From: Ophioceras dolichostomum
Taxonomy: Eukaryota; Ascomycota; Sordariomycetes; Magnaporthales; Ophioceraceae
Length of the DNA stretch: 64,000 nt
Reading direction: 5' to 3'
Assembly: GCA_003049485.1 (NCBI GenBank)
Contig: PYST01000093.1
Coordinates: 2,410-66,409, forward strand
The position numbers and the translations under genes are program-made. Below are positions 1 to 11,638 of this stretch, in pieces (positions within the stretch are counted from its first letter, which is position 1; each line of letters starts with the position of its first letter). Under the pieces are notes generated by a model. That model had not been told where the DNA came from, ran no database searches, and saw only the letters and a program-made list of their open reading frames with translations.

Positions 1-105
1 AGAGGGGGGGGGGGGGGGGAGGGAGCAGCAGGTGAGTCCTAGAAAAGGCTAGTCTAGGTACGAGTCCCAGCTCTCGCCTCAACCTATCCGCCCATCCCCG
101 CCCTC

Positions 106-1939
106 TCACTGCGCCAAAGAAGTGGCATGGGAAAGCCGAATATAGCACTTAGTCGGCTCCCTCGCGAACCTCTGCACGGCATCGTACCCGCCCAGCTTCT
201 CCGGGATAGGGAGGAAGTTGAAGTGCCACACGATGAGGGCGAACTGGATCTTGAGCTCGTGCAGTGCGAACTTGCGGCCGAAGCACGCGCGGGGCCCAAG
301 GCCGAACGCCAACGTCGGACCCGCCTGCGAGTCGAAATACACCTCGCCGGCCGTCTCCTCGGCCTTGAGCCACCGCTCCGGCTTGAACTGGCCGATGTCC
401 TTGTCGTTCCACGCGCCCGTCAGCAGCTTGCCCTCCTTGGCCCCCGAGCGCTTCGCCCCCGCGCTGCGGATGTCGTCCTTGACGGGCATGTTGGGCGTCA
501 GGTAACCCGCACCGTTGGCGACGAGGAAGACGTCCGTGCCCTTCGGTATGTGGCGGCCCAGCACGGTGGTGTCGGACAGGGCCTGGCGCACGACGAACGC
601 GATGGTGTTGGCGTGGCGGAGCACTTCTTCCACCACGGCGTCGAGGTAGGGGACGTGAGCTTTCGAGAGTTCTGCGTAAGTCGGCGCGCGCTTGCCCTTT
701 GCGGCGTCGGGGAAGGCGGCCACAAGGTCGGCGCGCAGGCGGTCCTGCACGGCCGGGTGGTCGGTCAGGAACTTGACGCCCCACGCGACGGTCGTGGCGG
801 AGGTGTCGTGCCCAGCCAGCATGAAGCCGAAGAACTCGTCGGCGATGCCCCGCTTGTAGTAGTCCGGGTTCCGGCCCTCCTTGTTCGCGACGTCGCGCTC
901 GCGCAGCAGCACCGAATGCAGGGCCGTCTTGGGGTTCTCGTCGCCGGCGCTGATCTTGGCCACGGACTCGTCGACGCAGTCGCGGATGTACTTGTCCTTG
1001 ATGGCGATGGCCCTCTTCATGAACGGGAAGCACCGGAGCACCCACGACGTGAGGCGCGGGGCGGGCGACAGCTGCGTGTCGGTCACCGAGTTGGCCAGCG
1101 TCAGCGCCGCGGGGAAGATGGGGTCCAGCTCGCCGTCCGGGAACGTGACGGGCTCGTCGATGTCGGAGGGGATGGTAGGGGTGGACCGCGAGACGGCCTC
1201 GAGGCGCTTGGTGGTGGTGCGGCGGCTCTCTGGGTGGCCGAGCATGGCGGCGAAGATGAGGTCGAGGGCTGTGTAGGTGACGTCGTGGTGTGCAGTGAAG
1301 GGGTGGCCCTTCGCCATGTCGCATTTGGCCTGCCATATTTTGATCAAGGTCGAGACGGTGGCGTAGAGGTGAGGGCCCAGCACGTTCGAGATGAAGGTCG
1401 GCTGCATCAGGTGGTTGATCAGGTTGCGGTTGTTCTTGAAGCGGGGGTCGCTTGACAGGAACTGGATGTGCTGCTCTGGGAGGATGCCGCCGATGAGTTC
1501 CCCGAAGAAGTAACTGCGGTCGAACTCCTTGCGGCGAAGCAGGATGTCCTGGGCCTCGAAGGGGTCTGTCACGACAACCCAGGGTAGCGACATGGGCTTG
1601 ATGAAAGCCTGGATGATGGGGCTTTGGTGGCGCTCCGTGAGGGAAGTAAGCCAGCACTGAGATGTGCCGGAGGCATGTTAGCATGTCTTGCTTACTATCG
1701 TGACCCCTAGGAGAAAAGCGGCCGAGGTAGAGAAGTGGTATTCTTACGAAGATCCGGCCTGTTTTCATAACGTATCCCATCATTTCGGGAACATCGCCGA
1801 ACAGCTTGCCGCTGGCGGCCCGGTTGTACGGGATGTTGGCCAGCGGCTTCGGTAGCGCGGCGCGGTACAGGACGTACAGTCCCACCAGCACCACGGCGGC
1901 CAATAGCGCACCGCTGGGGGAGGAGACTACGGCACCCAT
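106..1939 (-). CDS. Cytochrome P450 monooxygenase (580 aa, 2 exons)
   Basis: Haem-thiolate monooxygenase, expected in the endoplasmic reticulum membrane. Exons are complement(1748..1939) and complement(106..1656), joined by a 91-bp GT-AG intron (1747-1657) that keeps the frame. The first in-frame ATG at 1939 gives an N-terminal hydrophobic anchor (about residues 8-28) followed by a basic/proline hinge. The I-helix oxygen-binding motif AGHDTS, a K-helix ExxR (EEVLR) and the haem loop FGLGPRACFG with its axial Cys near residue 522 are all visible, so the enzyme looks intact. Length is slightly above the usual 500-530, partly from a Gly/Lys-rich insert before the PERW motif. The CYP family and substrate cannot be told from sequence alone. 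It is transcribed away from the rhodopsin-like gene and lies about 6 kb from the terpene synthase, so membership of that cluster is only possible. Confidence 0.93.
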
Positions 1940-4310
1940 AATGGTGAAATCGGCTCCCTTCCTGTTTCGTATTACGTGAGCCACAGACCGATGCGCGGAC
2001 AAACAAAGAGCCTCCGAAACGGACAAGACACGGAAGTGATGTGGATGTCAGTGCAGTGACGAAAGAAGCTGAGCGAATGGATTGCTGCCACAGTCAGAGA
2101 CGAGTGGTTGAGCTATACCTGGTTGCTTGCAGTGAGAAACCAGTCGCGCCGAGCTATGGATGGTAAGCGGAGGGTATTATGGGATGTGATGTGGGAGTGT
2201 TCCGAGTGCTGATAATCCTCCATCTCTGCGACCTCTGGTCGAGAGGGAGAGAAGAAGACCCCCCGGCGCTCGCCGGGAGGGGGTCATGCCAAGGGTCGTC
2301 CGGCGGCCTGCAGAGCACCATCTCCGGGGGATTCGATAACCCCCGAAAAGGGAGGAAACAATTTCGTCTCCAATTCGTCCTTCCTGCAGGCCCTCGCCAA
2401 CACAAAAACGGAAATATTATGTAGCATGACCGTAAGAATGGATTATCAAAGATCTTTCCCCTTTGATTCAATCTATGTAGTCCTTCAGAGACTCGAGACT
2501 CTCCTCCTCCCCCAGGAGCAAACGTAGCGGAGCAAGTCGATCTCTCTCTCGTCTGTGCTTCAAGGGTGGGTTCCAGGACGCGATGACAGGGTGCTCTGAC
2601 TGGGCGGGCGGATGCGGAACCTTGCCGGAGAGCCGGGTCAGGTTAGCAGAGTCACAGCGCTGGTGGGGGCCTATTGTAACCAGACGGCAGCGAACGAGGA
2701 CAGGTCCTCAGCTGGGAACCAATGGAAGCGGGTGCAATTCGTTCTTACTGCCAACGGACAGGCTAAGGAGTGGCCCTCCCGCTTCTTCTCAGAACAGAGA
2801 CAATGCAGCCCGACTAACCAAAATAAGATCACAAGACATGCTATTTGCCGCCATTCGAGTGCCGTGTTGGATATTCTCCGTGCGGTTTTCGTGCCACATA
2901 TCAGCGTTTTCGTATCACCCTACTCTCGTCCAGGGAAAAAGAAAGGGAAGAGGAAGAAACGAAGGCTTTCAATCTGTGGTGGGGGCACTATTACTCGGTA
3001 ACCATCGAGGAATTTCTCAAAATGGGAAGGCGCTATCACAGCCTTCGTTCTTCTCACAAAGGAAAGTGCACATGAGAGGGGGTGCTTCCTGCAGGCTCCC
3101 TGCATGCAGGCACCTATCGTACCAGACGGCTCCCACAGGAAAGAAAAGAAATGCTGATGATGAGAGTGGTTGCATTTGCACATCAATCCCTTTGTTGCTT
3201 CTGGAAAACTGGACACATGCCTGCTTGCTTTCCTGTACCCTCCCTGAGCCTCCCTAGTCAAGATCACAAGAAGAAAGTCGATAACCAAAACTTGCCGAAA
3301 TTTGCACATGTCAGGCGAGAACTTCGCTACCCTCGCTCAAACAGAACAGACACTCTTCGCCAAAATATCCCGCACGAGCATGAACCAAACTAAGTATCGT
3401 TACATAATCCCAGTCTACAGTGGTAACGGTGGCGGCTTACAGCGGGTCTTGGCGTGACTGAACGTTCAGTGATAAGTGACGAGAGAAGTGAGTGAGAAAA
3501 AAAAAGAAGCACCGAGGCCCCCCTTCTCAATACCCCGGTTCTGATGCTGATCGGCGCTCATTCTTCACGAAAATGGATGGGATGAGCAGGATGCGAAGAG
3601 CAACCCCGGCATTCATCCCGCCCATCCCACTCAAGCACACTCTCAGGGGCGAGAAGGACCGCCTCTCGAACGATTTTCCAGCCACTGGCACATCGACTCG
3701 ACCCTCCAACACGAGAAGAAGAGGGGATCTGTGCCTGGGCTGGACCATCCTTCCCCCGCGAACCCCTGTTTTCTTCAACGGTCGAGTTGTGTTCAGCAGC
3801 GTGGAGAGGGGGGGAGTGGGAGGAGAGATGAGGCACAGAAAGCAGCCACAAACGGTTCCCCAGACCGGATCGGGGGAAGATTGGCCTCGACCAAACAGAC
3901 CAGCATGAGAAGTCCCTTTTTTCCCGGCTGTTCTCGAGTCGATCAGGAAAACGATAAGACCAAATCTGAAGCCTCAAAAGACGCGAGTCTGCATCCTGAG
4001 TCGAATGTCAATGGTGTGACAGACGGAGTCCCTTCTCTTCTTCGCTGTTGTCGTCGTCGTCGTCGATGCTGATGCTGCTGTAGCAGCTGCTGTTGTCGTC
4101 CTCGTAGTTGCTGTCTGTTCCCTTCATTGTCACCAACACTGCAGCCAAGAAAAGCAAAGACGTTGTTCTTGTTCTCAGACCACACACATCCTCGTATCAC
4201 GCTCTTTCTCCTCTCCTTCAACATTCCCTTCGTATCTGTTTTTTTCATTCTCGGCAGGAGCCGTTGTTTCTTCCATTCGTGACAGGAGCGGCAGAAGAAC
4301 ACCACTCACC
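1940..4310. other. Intergenic region between divergent genes
   Basis: About 2.4 kb between the divergent P450 and rhodopsin-like genes; it must hold both promoters. Open frames here are short, overlap in several frames and show no recognisable domain. Pyrimidine-rich stretches and GTC/GCT triplet runs (about 4040-4100) precede the rhodopsin-like gene and probably lie in its 5' leader. I see no convincing gene or RNA. Confidence 0.5.
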
Positions 4311-5673
4311 ATGGCGGACGAAAGTGGCACGGCGATGGTCATCGTGATGGTCATCTCGGCCGTCGTGTCCTTGATCTTCATGAGTCTGCGGTTCTACTGC
4401 AAATCGCTTCTTAGCACCAAAGTTGGCCTCGATGATATAGTTCTGGCCTTCTCTTATGTGAGTGTGTTTTACAAATCTCGCTCTTCACCATGACACTGGT
4501 ACACACTAGTGCGGCTCTCGATCTAAGATCTGAAGATCTGGCTGGTATGGTGTGGGTGGGTGGGTAGTTGCGCCATCATCATGAGACTAATCAACACCCA
4601 ATCTTCTTCCCTATTGCAGGCACTCTTCGTCGTCTTCATCGGCCTCTCAATCCAGTCAACCAAGTACGGCCTGGGCAAGCATGCCGTCGACCTCGACTTC
4701 ACGTTGCTGCCGGACCTGCTGCACCTGCTCCCCATCGGCCAGTTCTTCGCCGTGCTGTCGGTGGCCGTGTCCAAGTCGTCCTTCATCCTCACGCTCCTTC
4801 GGCTCGTCACCCAGACGTGGCAGAAGGCCGCGCTGTGGTTTATGTTGGTCACCATCAACGGCTCCATGCTGTCCATTGCCATCGTGCAGTTCTTCCAGTG
4901 CAACATCCCGCCAAAGCCCGGCTGCGTTGCTGGAGATGTGGTCATAGGCCTGGGTGTCTTCTCCGCGGGATACTCGGCCGCGATGGACCTGGTGCTCACG
5001 GCTTTCCCTAGCGTGGTCATCTGGAAGCTGCAGATGAGGCGGCGCGAGAAGTTCGGTATTATCATCTCTATGAGTCTGGGTATCGTGTAAGTTCCAACAA
5101 GCCAAGGTCCTTCTTTTTCCCACCCGCAGAGTGTCTGTGCACTGCAGCATCCCGCATAATGCCATCAATGGACCGAGAAACTAAACACTGACACTTGTAT
5201 GATTTTTTTTCTGCACATACAGCGCCGGTGTGGTAGGAATTTACAAGTCCTCCACTATCCCCTTCGTCTCGCGCAGCACGGACTTCACCCACGGCACTGC
5301 CATCGTGCTCATCTGGCTCGTGGCCGAGGTGACGGCGACCATCATCGCAGCGTCCATCCCGTTCTACCGCCCGCTCATCCGCCGCGCCGCCAGCTCCAAG
5401 GACGTCAAGGAGTCGTACGGCATGACCAACCGCAGCCGCACAGGCGGCTGGAGGGGGGACGGCGGCCGCCACACGCAGCTCGGCAGCCAGGCAGACGTCA
5501 AGGGCGAGCCCAGCTCGGACTACAACAGCGACAAGGACATCCTGCAGGACCCGCCGCAGAACTCGATGATCATACGCAAGACGAACATCACGGTCGAGTA
5601 CGACGAGCGTACTGCCGAGGAGGGAAGCTTCGGAGATGTCCAGACTGGTCAGAGGCGTCGGGATATGTTTTGA
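4311..5673 (+). CDS. PTH11/SAT4-like fungal rhodopsin-domain membrane protein (354 aa, 3 exons)
   Basis: Predicted seven-transmembrane protein of the fungal rhodopsin-domain family (SAT4/PTH11-like), a large family of putative receptors at the plasma membrane. Exons 4311-4457, 4620-5086 and 5223-5673 join in frame through introns with GTGAGT and GTAAGT donors. The family signature is clear: TM1, a basic RFYCK loop, then GLDDIVLAFSY at the start of TM2. Five further hydrophobic helices follow, plus a Cys pair (QC...GC) in an extracellular loop and a hydrophilic C-terminal tail of about 100 residues rich in Ser, Asp, Arg and Gly. No CFEM domain precedes TM1. The ligand and G-protein coupling are unknown. 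It sits between a P450 and a terpene synthase, which may be coincidence. Start chosen at the first ATG, after a pyrimidine-rich leader. Confidence 0.9.
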
Positions 5674-8122
5674 GGAGGGGGGGCCTTAGAAGGCGTGGCA
5701 GCATGTCGCCAGAAGGCTTGCCAGCGCGTCTTTGAAAAACGAGGAGGCATACACATGTTCTCCTTGCGGGATCTGCCGTGGTTGAGGCCATGAGCAACGC
5801 ACACCGCGATAAAAACACCCCGGCGCAGATGTGTGCACTTTTGTACAGACCAATTCTTCCAAACTTTATGTTCGGTCACATCTCTGTCCCTGCTTTACTA
5901 CCATAACTTTGTACAACAACGAACAGACAGGCATACAGAACAAAGTCTTCAGATTCGCTCGTGTACGAATAAAGAACACTCGATGAGAACGCCACAGGTG
6001 GTCTCAATGTGACATTCCAGTGAAAATTCCTCATTGCCTACTCAGTCGTTCGTTCCCCCACGACTTCTATCTATGCAGGTACCGTAACCAGCCTCCCATT
6101 TTGAAAAGTCGGAGGATTTCTGGGAGGAAAGGCAAGATTAGCCGTCAAAAAAAAATCCATCATGTTCTGTTTTTGTGTGTGCCTCTGCTTCTCCCTCTTG
6201 ACCAAGCGAAGCTAAAAGCGCCACCCCCTTATTCCTGCTTCCCATGCAGGGCAAGTGATATTCAGCCGTACTTGCCGTTTACGGACACACACGATACTGT
6301 GTACCTGGACTCGGCGTCTTGGCGCGAAGGAGGTGAAGAAAGTCACAGGAATGTGATGTGATTGATAACGAGAGGCAGGCAGGCTGGAAAACTAGCCGGG
6401 GTGATCTCCCGTGACAGGAAGAGCATCCCGCGGGATGCTTCCCTCGTCTGGTCTGGTTCGAGTTTTCTTTCTCAACGGCGGCCTGCAGAGTGCAGTGCAG
6501 ATCGCATCCAGAACCAGGGGAGCTGTCCGACGACCGTTTTTCTTTTGACATATTGTATGTAGGACCGAACTCGGCCAAGCACTGGACCATCGCAGATTTT
6601 TTTTTCTCTTGTTCTTTTCCACTGGCTCCGGGTCGGAGGTATCAGTTCCCTTCTTGTTTCGGCATTGCTCATTTCAGCCTGCAGGTTGGAATCAAAATTG
6701 AAAGAGGAGCCCCGGACCCCGGCCCCGGGACGGGGTCTGCAGTGGTCACTCGTCACTGGCTAGTGGCCACCGCTTCCCTGGGCGGTTGGTGGCGGCGGCG
6801 CAGCGCAGGAAAAATACCGTCTCTCCCACTTCTGTGGTTGGCCGGTAGAGCAGTGCAGCAGAGTCGGTCGACTACAGAGGAGTGGGGGGTTTCCTTATGC
6901 TTTCCGCGTCCAATAGAAGTCATCATCTGCCTGACTCAAGCACACTTCCCTCTGACCGGTTTCTTCGACAGTTCGATTTCGACGTCACTATGTGCCTAAC
7001 TGAGGCCATTTTCTTGGGGGGGAAAGCACAGCCGTTTTTCTCTGCGCTTCCTTCCTATTCTATTTCGAACTGTGATGAAGAATAAACCCCGACTCTGCAT
7101 GAGGTTGGAACAAGGAGTCGGGCCCCTACCCTTGGTGGTCCCGCGCATCCTAGTCTGTCCCAGCCGGCCCCTCTCCCGCCAGTGCGCTCCACTAAGGCTC
7201 GGAAGCGCCCCCCGCGAGATCTTCAGATAAAGCCCCTAGATTGAGCTAGAGGTCTTACCCGTATCTTTCACCCGGACCATTCCGCATTTACCTGGTAGGT
7301 ACCTCTCGGTACCTGCAGTGCATTGACCAAGAGGATTGCACAACGCGTCAGTAAAAATACCGCACAAAAAAGCAGCATAAATGAGCATCATGGTTTACAC
7401 TGAAAAGAAGCATGTGAACCTCCGTTCTTATTTCGTCGAAGCCAGTCAACACCAGGCAAAAAAAGTGCAGCATATACCACTCCTGTTTCGACTCGTTGTA
7501 TGCAGAATGTCATGTCGAAAAATACGAGATTGATACGATACTGTTTTCTCCTAGTCGTTCATTTGTCTCATTCCCATGGCTTGCCGATGAACATCCATCA
7601 CGTTAACAGATGTTGGCCACACGGTCTCCAAGGAAGATCACAACGTTCCGCGGTTGACTTGACCAATGTATCAGGACCCAGTGCTGGATCTGGATAGAAG
7701 AAGAGATAGATGCAGGGCCCTGACATTGTGATGGCGGTTCCCTGAAGCCATGTCCCGAGCAGTCGGTGATGCCCATCTTCATTGTGGGTTGGTACAATGT
7801 CGCAGTTGTCAGCTCGTCCAAGATGCCGGGTCAGACGGAAAGATTAACAGTGATGCCAGAAGAAGCAAGGACGTGGAAGATGCAGCAGGGAACTGCTAGA
7901 AAACTACTCGGCACGGCGTATGTATGATCCACCGATGATGTCCCAGCTCAGGTTGAAGGCCCCTGGCATGACGGAAGAGACTCCGTGATAAGGAGGCTCC
8001 TTCGTCTCCCTTTTCTTCTCTTGTCGGTTGTGAAAATACCAACTACGAATTCGAGCTTTGGACTACGTTCGTGTCTTCTTTTGCTTCAGTTGCCTCGACA
8101 CTCGTTCGACACTCGCCTCACA
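5674..8122. other. Intergenic region, no gene recognised
   Basis: About 2.4 kb between the rhodopsin-like gene and the terpene synthase. The longest open frame (6490-6999, plus) has no recognisable domain and overlaps others on both strands. A TACCTGGTAGGTACCTCTCGGTACC-like cluster near 7290-7316 belongs to the dispersed AGGT/ACCT motif. No RNA gene seen. Confidence 0.4.
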
Positions 8123-9477
8123 ATGATTGTCCAGAAGATCAGGCTGCCTCCTCTCGAGTCGGAGTGGACGTGGCCTCGGCAGGTCAGCCCCTTTCTCGCA
8201 GAGGTCGAAAACGAGTGTCTGGAATGGAGCGCCAGCTTCGGCGCGTTCGACCCCGAGACGCAGAAGCTGGTGCACGACAAAGGCAAACTCAGTGAGTCTT
8301 GCCCATTGGGCCCTCTCACGATGTCAGTGACGCTGGAGGAAATGAGTAGCTAACATCAGACACAGATCTGCTGGCGGGCATGTGCTATGCTCGGAGCTCC
8401 AAGGGTAAGTATGCTTCTCGCTGTCATACACTCCACTTAGAAGATGCTACGCATGTTAACACCATCTTCGGGAGCACAGAGCAGGTATCGTCAGGTTGTG
8501 ATATCATGCACCTGTTCTTCATGTTCGACGAGCACTCGGACAAGGCCTCCCCCGAGGATGTCTGGCAGCAGGCACGCATTCAGATGGATGCCCTCTACGA
8601 CCCGGAGAAGCCTCGGCCTCAGGGAGAATGGGTTGGTGGAGAATTCACGAGGCAGTGAGTACGAAGTAGCCCATACCTCGGCAAGTGACTGGTCACTGAC
8701 CGCGAGTCTTCGATCCGGGGCACAGATTCTGGCTCCGCATGCCTAAAAATGCCACTCCAACGTTCAGACGACGCTTCCTGGCGACATGGCTCGCCTATGT
8801 CGAGTCCGTTGCCCTACAGGCCGAGAACCGGTCCAAGTCGCACATCATGGATCTGGACAGCTACTTTCCGCTGCGACGAAACACCTCCGGCGCCCCCTCC
8901 ACCATCGCGATGTATGAGCTCGATATGGACATCCCCGACGAGGCCAGAGAGCACCCTACCATCCGCGAGATGGAAACTCTGGCCGTTGACCTTATCGTCA
9001 TCGCTAATGTGAGCGTCTTCCTAATTGACCCCTGCCTAGCATCCACGTACTCTGCGTCATCAGTTTCGACATCATCATCAGCTAACCTCCTCACAGGATC
9101 TCCTCTCTTACAACAAAGAGCAGGCCGTCGGTGACGACGAGCACAGCATCATCACCGTCCTGATGAAGCAGTTCAACCTCGACGTCCAACAAGCCATCGA
9201 CAAAGCCGGCGAGCTGAGTAAGGAGAAGATGGACCGCTTCTACGCGCTGTACAGCCAGGTGCCGCGCTGGGTCGGGCCCGTGGATCTGGACGTGCAGAGG
9301 CTGGTGGACGGGATGGCCCAGTGCGTGAGCGGCGTCATGCACTGGAGCTACGAGAGCCAGCGCTACTTCGGCACTGGAGGTCTCGACATCAAGCGGACGC
9401 GGGAGATGTACCTTCTCCCCAAGCTGAAGACCAGCGCTGCTATCGGCCCCGTTCCGGTGGACGGGGCAAAGATGTAG
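8123..9477 (+). CDS. Class I terpene synthase (sesquiterpene synthase type, 343 aa, 5 exons)
   Basis: Predicted metal-dependent cyclase of a prenyl diphosphate, most likely farnesyl diphosphate; product unknown. Exons 8123-8291, 8366-8404, 8495-8654, 8726-9008 and 9097-9477 join in frame; the second is only 39 bp. The aspartate-rich metal-binding motif is DEHSD (residues 81-85), preceded by the hydrophobic LFFMF stretch. The NSE motif NDLLSYNKE is at 217-225, split by intron 4 right after its Asn. The C-terminal RY pair (R306-Y307) follows. An upstream PLRR arginine pair (about 172-174) fits a diphosphate sensor. The length of about 340 residues matches non-plant microbial sesquiterpene synthases. 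All catalytic motifs are present, so it is probably active. The nearest likely tailoring enzyme is the P450 at 11639-13671 on the same strand. Confidence 0.93.
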
Positions 9478-11638
9478 ATCGTGGAGTCACTTTGCCACTA
9501 GATTGTTTCGGAAATACATGCTAGACTGCAAATCTGTCGTATTCATCCTGTCAGGCCGTGGCGGGCCGTACGAGCTGATGGTGATGGTTTCCTTCATCAC
9601 CCATGTTCGCGCCATGGCTGGTCAGTGGTCACTCGTCCCTCTCACCCTCCAACCCTCTCGTACACTCCAAAGAGCTAAACACGAGCCACCCACACGCCAG
9701 AAGGAGTTTGCCCCCTTGTGTCATCGCCGTTCACTCCGGCGTGAAATGTGTCACCTGCCTCTTTTCGTTAGTTGAGGCGGGCCTGAATGTGCCCTTCCAC
9801 TGATTCTCTGTGGGGGTCATCCGTCACATCAGTCATCAGTCCACACGCCAACGCGTAACTCAGGGGTAATGGATGGGCTGGCAGCTGGCGGTCTAGCTGA
9901 TGAGCCAAGTCAAGCAGACAGGGCACGGCGCCAGTCACTCGCGGAAGGCAGACGAAAATCCCTCACTTACAGCAAGGATGGGACGCACGCAACATGGATC
10001 CTGTCACCGCTCGTGAAAGATACGATACGTCCTCGTTTCGTCGCTCCTCGCACCTTCTCTAGTGCGGCCACCTTCGTGATAGCAATGTGTCAGATACGAG
10101 CATCATGCCCAAAAAGAGCCGACGTTGTACCCCGCGAACAAACACAACGTCCAGAGTGAGCGTCCGGTCGTCGGATATCATCATGATCCAGCCCCCCAGT
10201 ACGGAACATCAACACCCCTGGTCCAGGACGCCAGGGCCAGGAAACGGTGCCTGAGCTAGTGTCTCCAATTTGCACTTGCCGAGCTAAAGAAGCACTTCTT
10301 TATTCCCCTGGCCTTGGAGCTGGTAAGCATCTGGCCATCTGACTGGTGGAAAGCTGTTCGGATCGGCATTGTGGACGAAAAAGACGGAGCTGGACGGACG
10401 CTAGGCGGGTCCCACAGGAACATTGGTTACCCAAAAGGGGAAGATCACAACAACCCCTGCCGTCAATCCTACCCGCCGCGCAATGAACCTCAACGGTCCC
10501 GTGCTCCCTTTTCAGGGTCAGTCATCCTGACGAATCACCTACTGGATCCCTTCTCTACATGCGTCCAGTCAGTCCTTTTGCCTCATAAGCTTGGGTAGGT
10601 ATCGAGACCGAGGTACGGATGCCACTGCCGTCGAAATCCTTCCGCTCGACCTCAAACATGTAAAGTACCTGCTCAGCAAGAGGCACGAAGAGTTGCCGAC
10701 GAAGCCGGTCTCGGTCCCATTTCTCACAATAAAAATGGCCTCATCATCTCTTTCGCACGTACCGGATGGTCGCCCAGTCTGGTTCACGCTCACTCTCCCT
10801 GAGTCACAGCTGATCATTAAGTCCAGATGCGTTGACGCTAACCCCTGAACAAATGACAGAGAGGACGAAAAAGGAAGAGAAACAAGTCTTTCAATGTCGT
10901 TGACAAGTACCGGCAGCTTCCGACTGATGAATCCGAGCGTATTCCCCAATCCCCGTCCTCCCGGCACATCGTCCGTTCAGCACGGTCGTTTTGTGCAATA
11001 TTGGTCCGAGCACAAACCTCCCATGCCGACGGCTCGGGTTCGCTCCCTGGACTGCTGAATGGCTGAATTCTCTCTTCATTTCTTGGCCCCAACCAAGTCA
11101 AAGGGCTCAACCCAGTGAACCCACTACCGTCGTCGATCCAACATCCACCAACCAGGGATGGAGGGGAGGGGACCGACGAACATAGCGGCTGGTCGGGAGG
11201 GGAGATATACGGAACTTTTACGTGAATTTTCATCAAGCTATCAAGAGGCGTCCAAACTAATAAATCTGACGAGGTGGGTTTCCTCTTTTTCTCGCACCAC
11301 TCAACCCCCACATGACCATCAGAAAGATGTAGTGCAATGTATGAGAGGCGAGTGGGCGGCGATGAAAGGCGTCTTGGGCGGAGATATGGTCTCATTACTC
11401 ATTTTCTAGTATGTTTAAGAGATGAAGTCGCCGTTCTACCCTCTCGTATTGCCTTGTTTTTCTCACACATTGCCTCTTCTCTCTTTTATTTTCGTCGTAC
11501 ATCTCACGATCTTCCTCTGCATCATCGCGTCTCCCTGCTCTGGTCCGCGCACTCCTACCCAACGACGCACACTCGAAGAAGGACTGTGTCAAGATCGTCA
11601 TTCCCCCTTCATAATCGTCATTGAGAACCACAATCACG
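9478..11638. other. Intergenic region, no gene recognised
   Basis: About 2.2 kb between the terpene synthase and the second P450. Open frames are short and mutually overlapping on both strands, with no domain. A pyrimidine-rich stretch at about 11440-11620 just precedes the P450 start and is probably its promoter or 5' leader. Confidence 0.4.

Noticed and set aside
149..2026. 625-codon minus-strand frame over the first P450
   Set aside because: Only its 5' part (the exon up to 1748) matches the P450; past the intron it runs in the wrong frame and yields an Arg/Pro/His-rich artefact.
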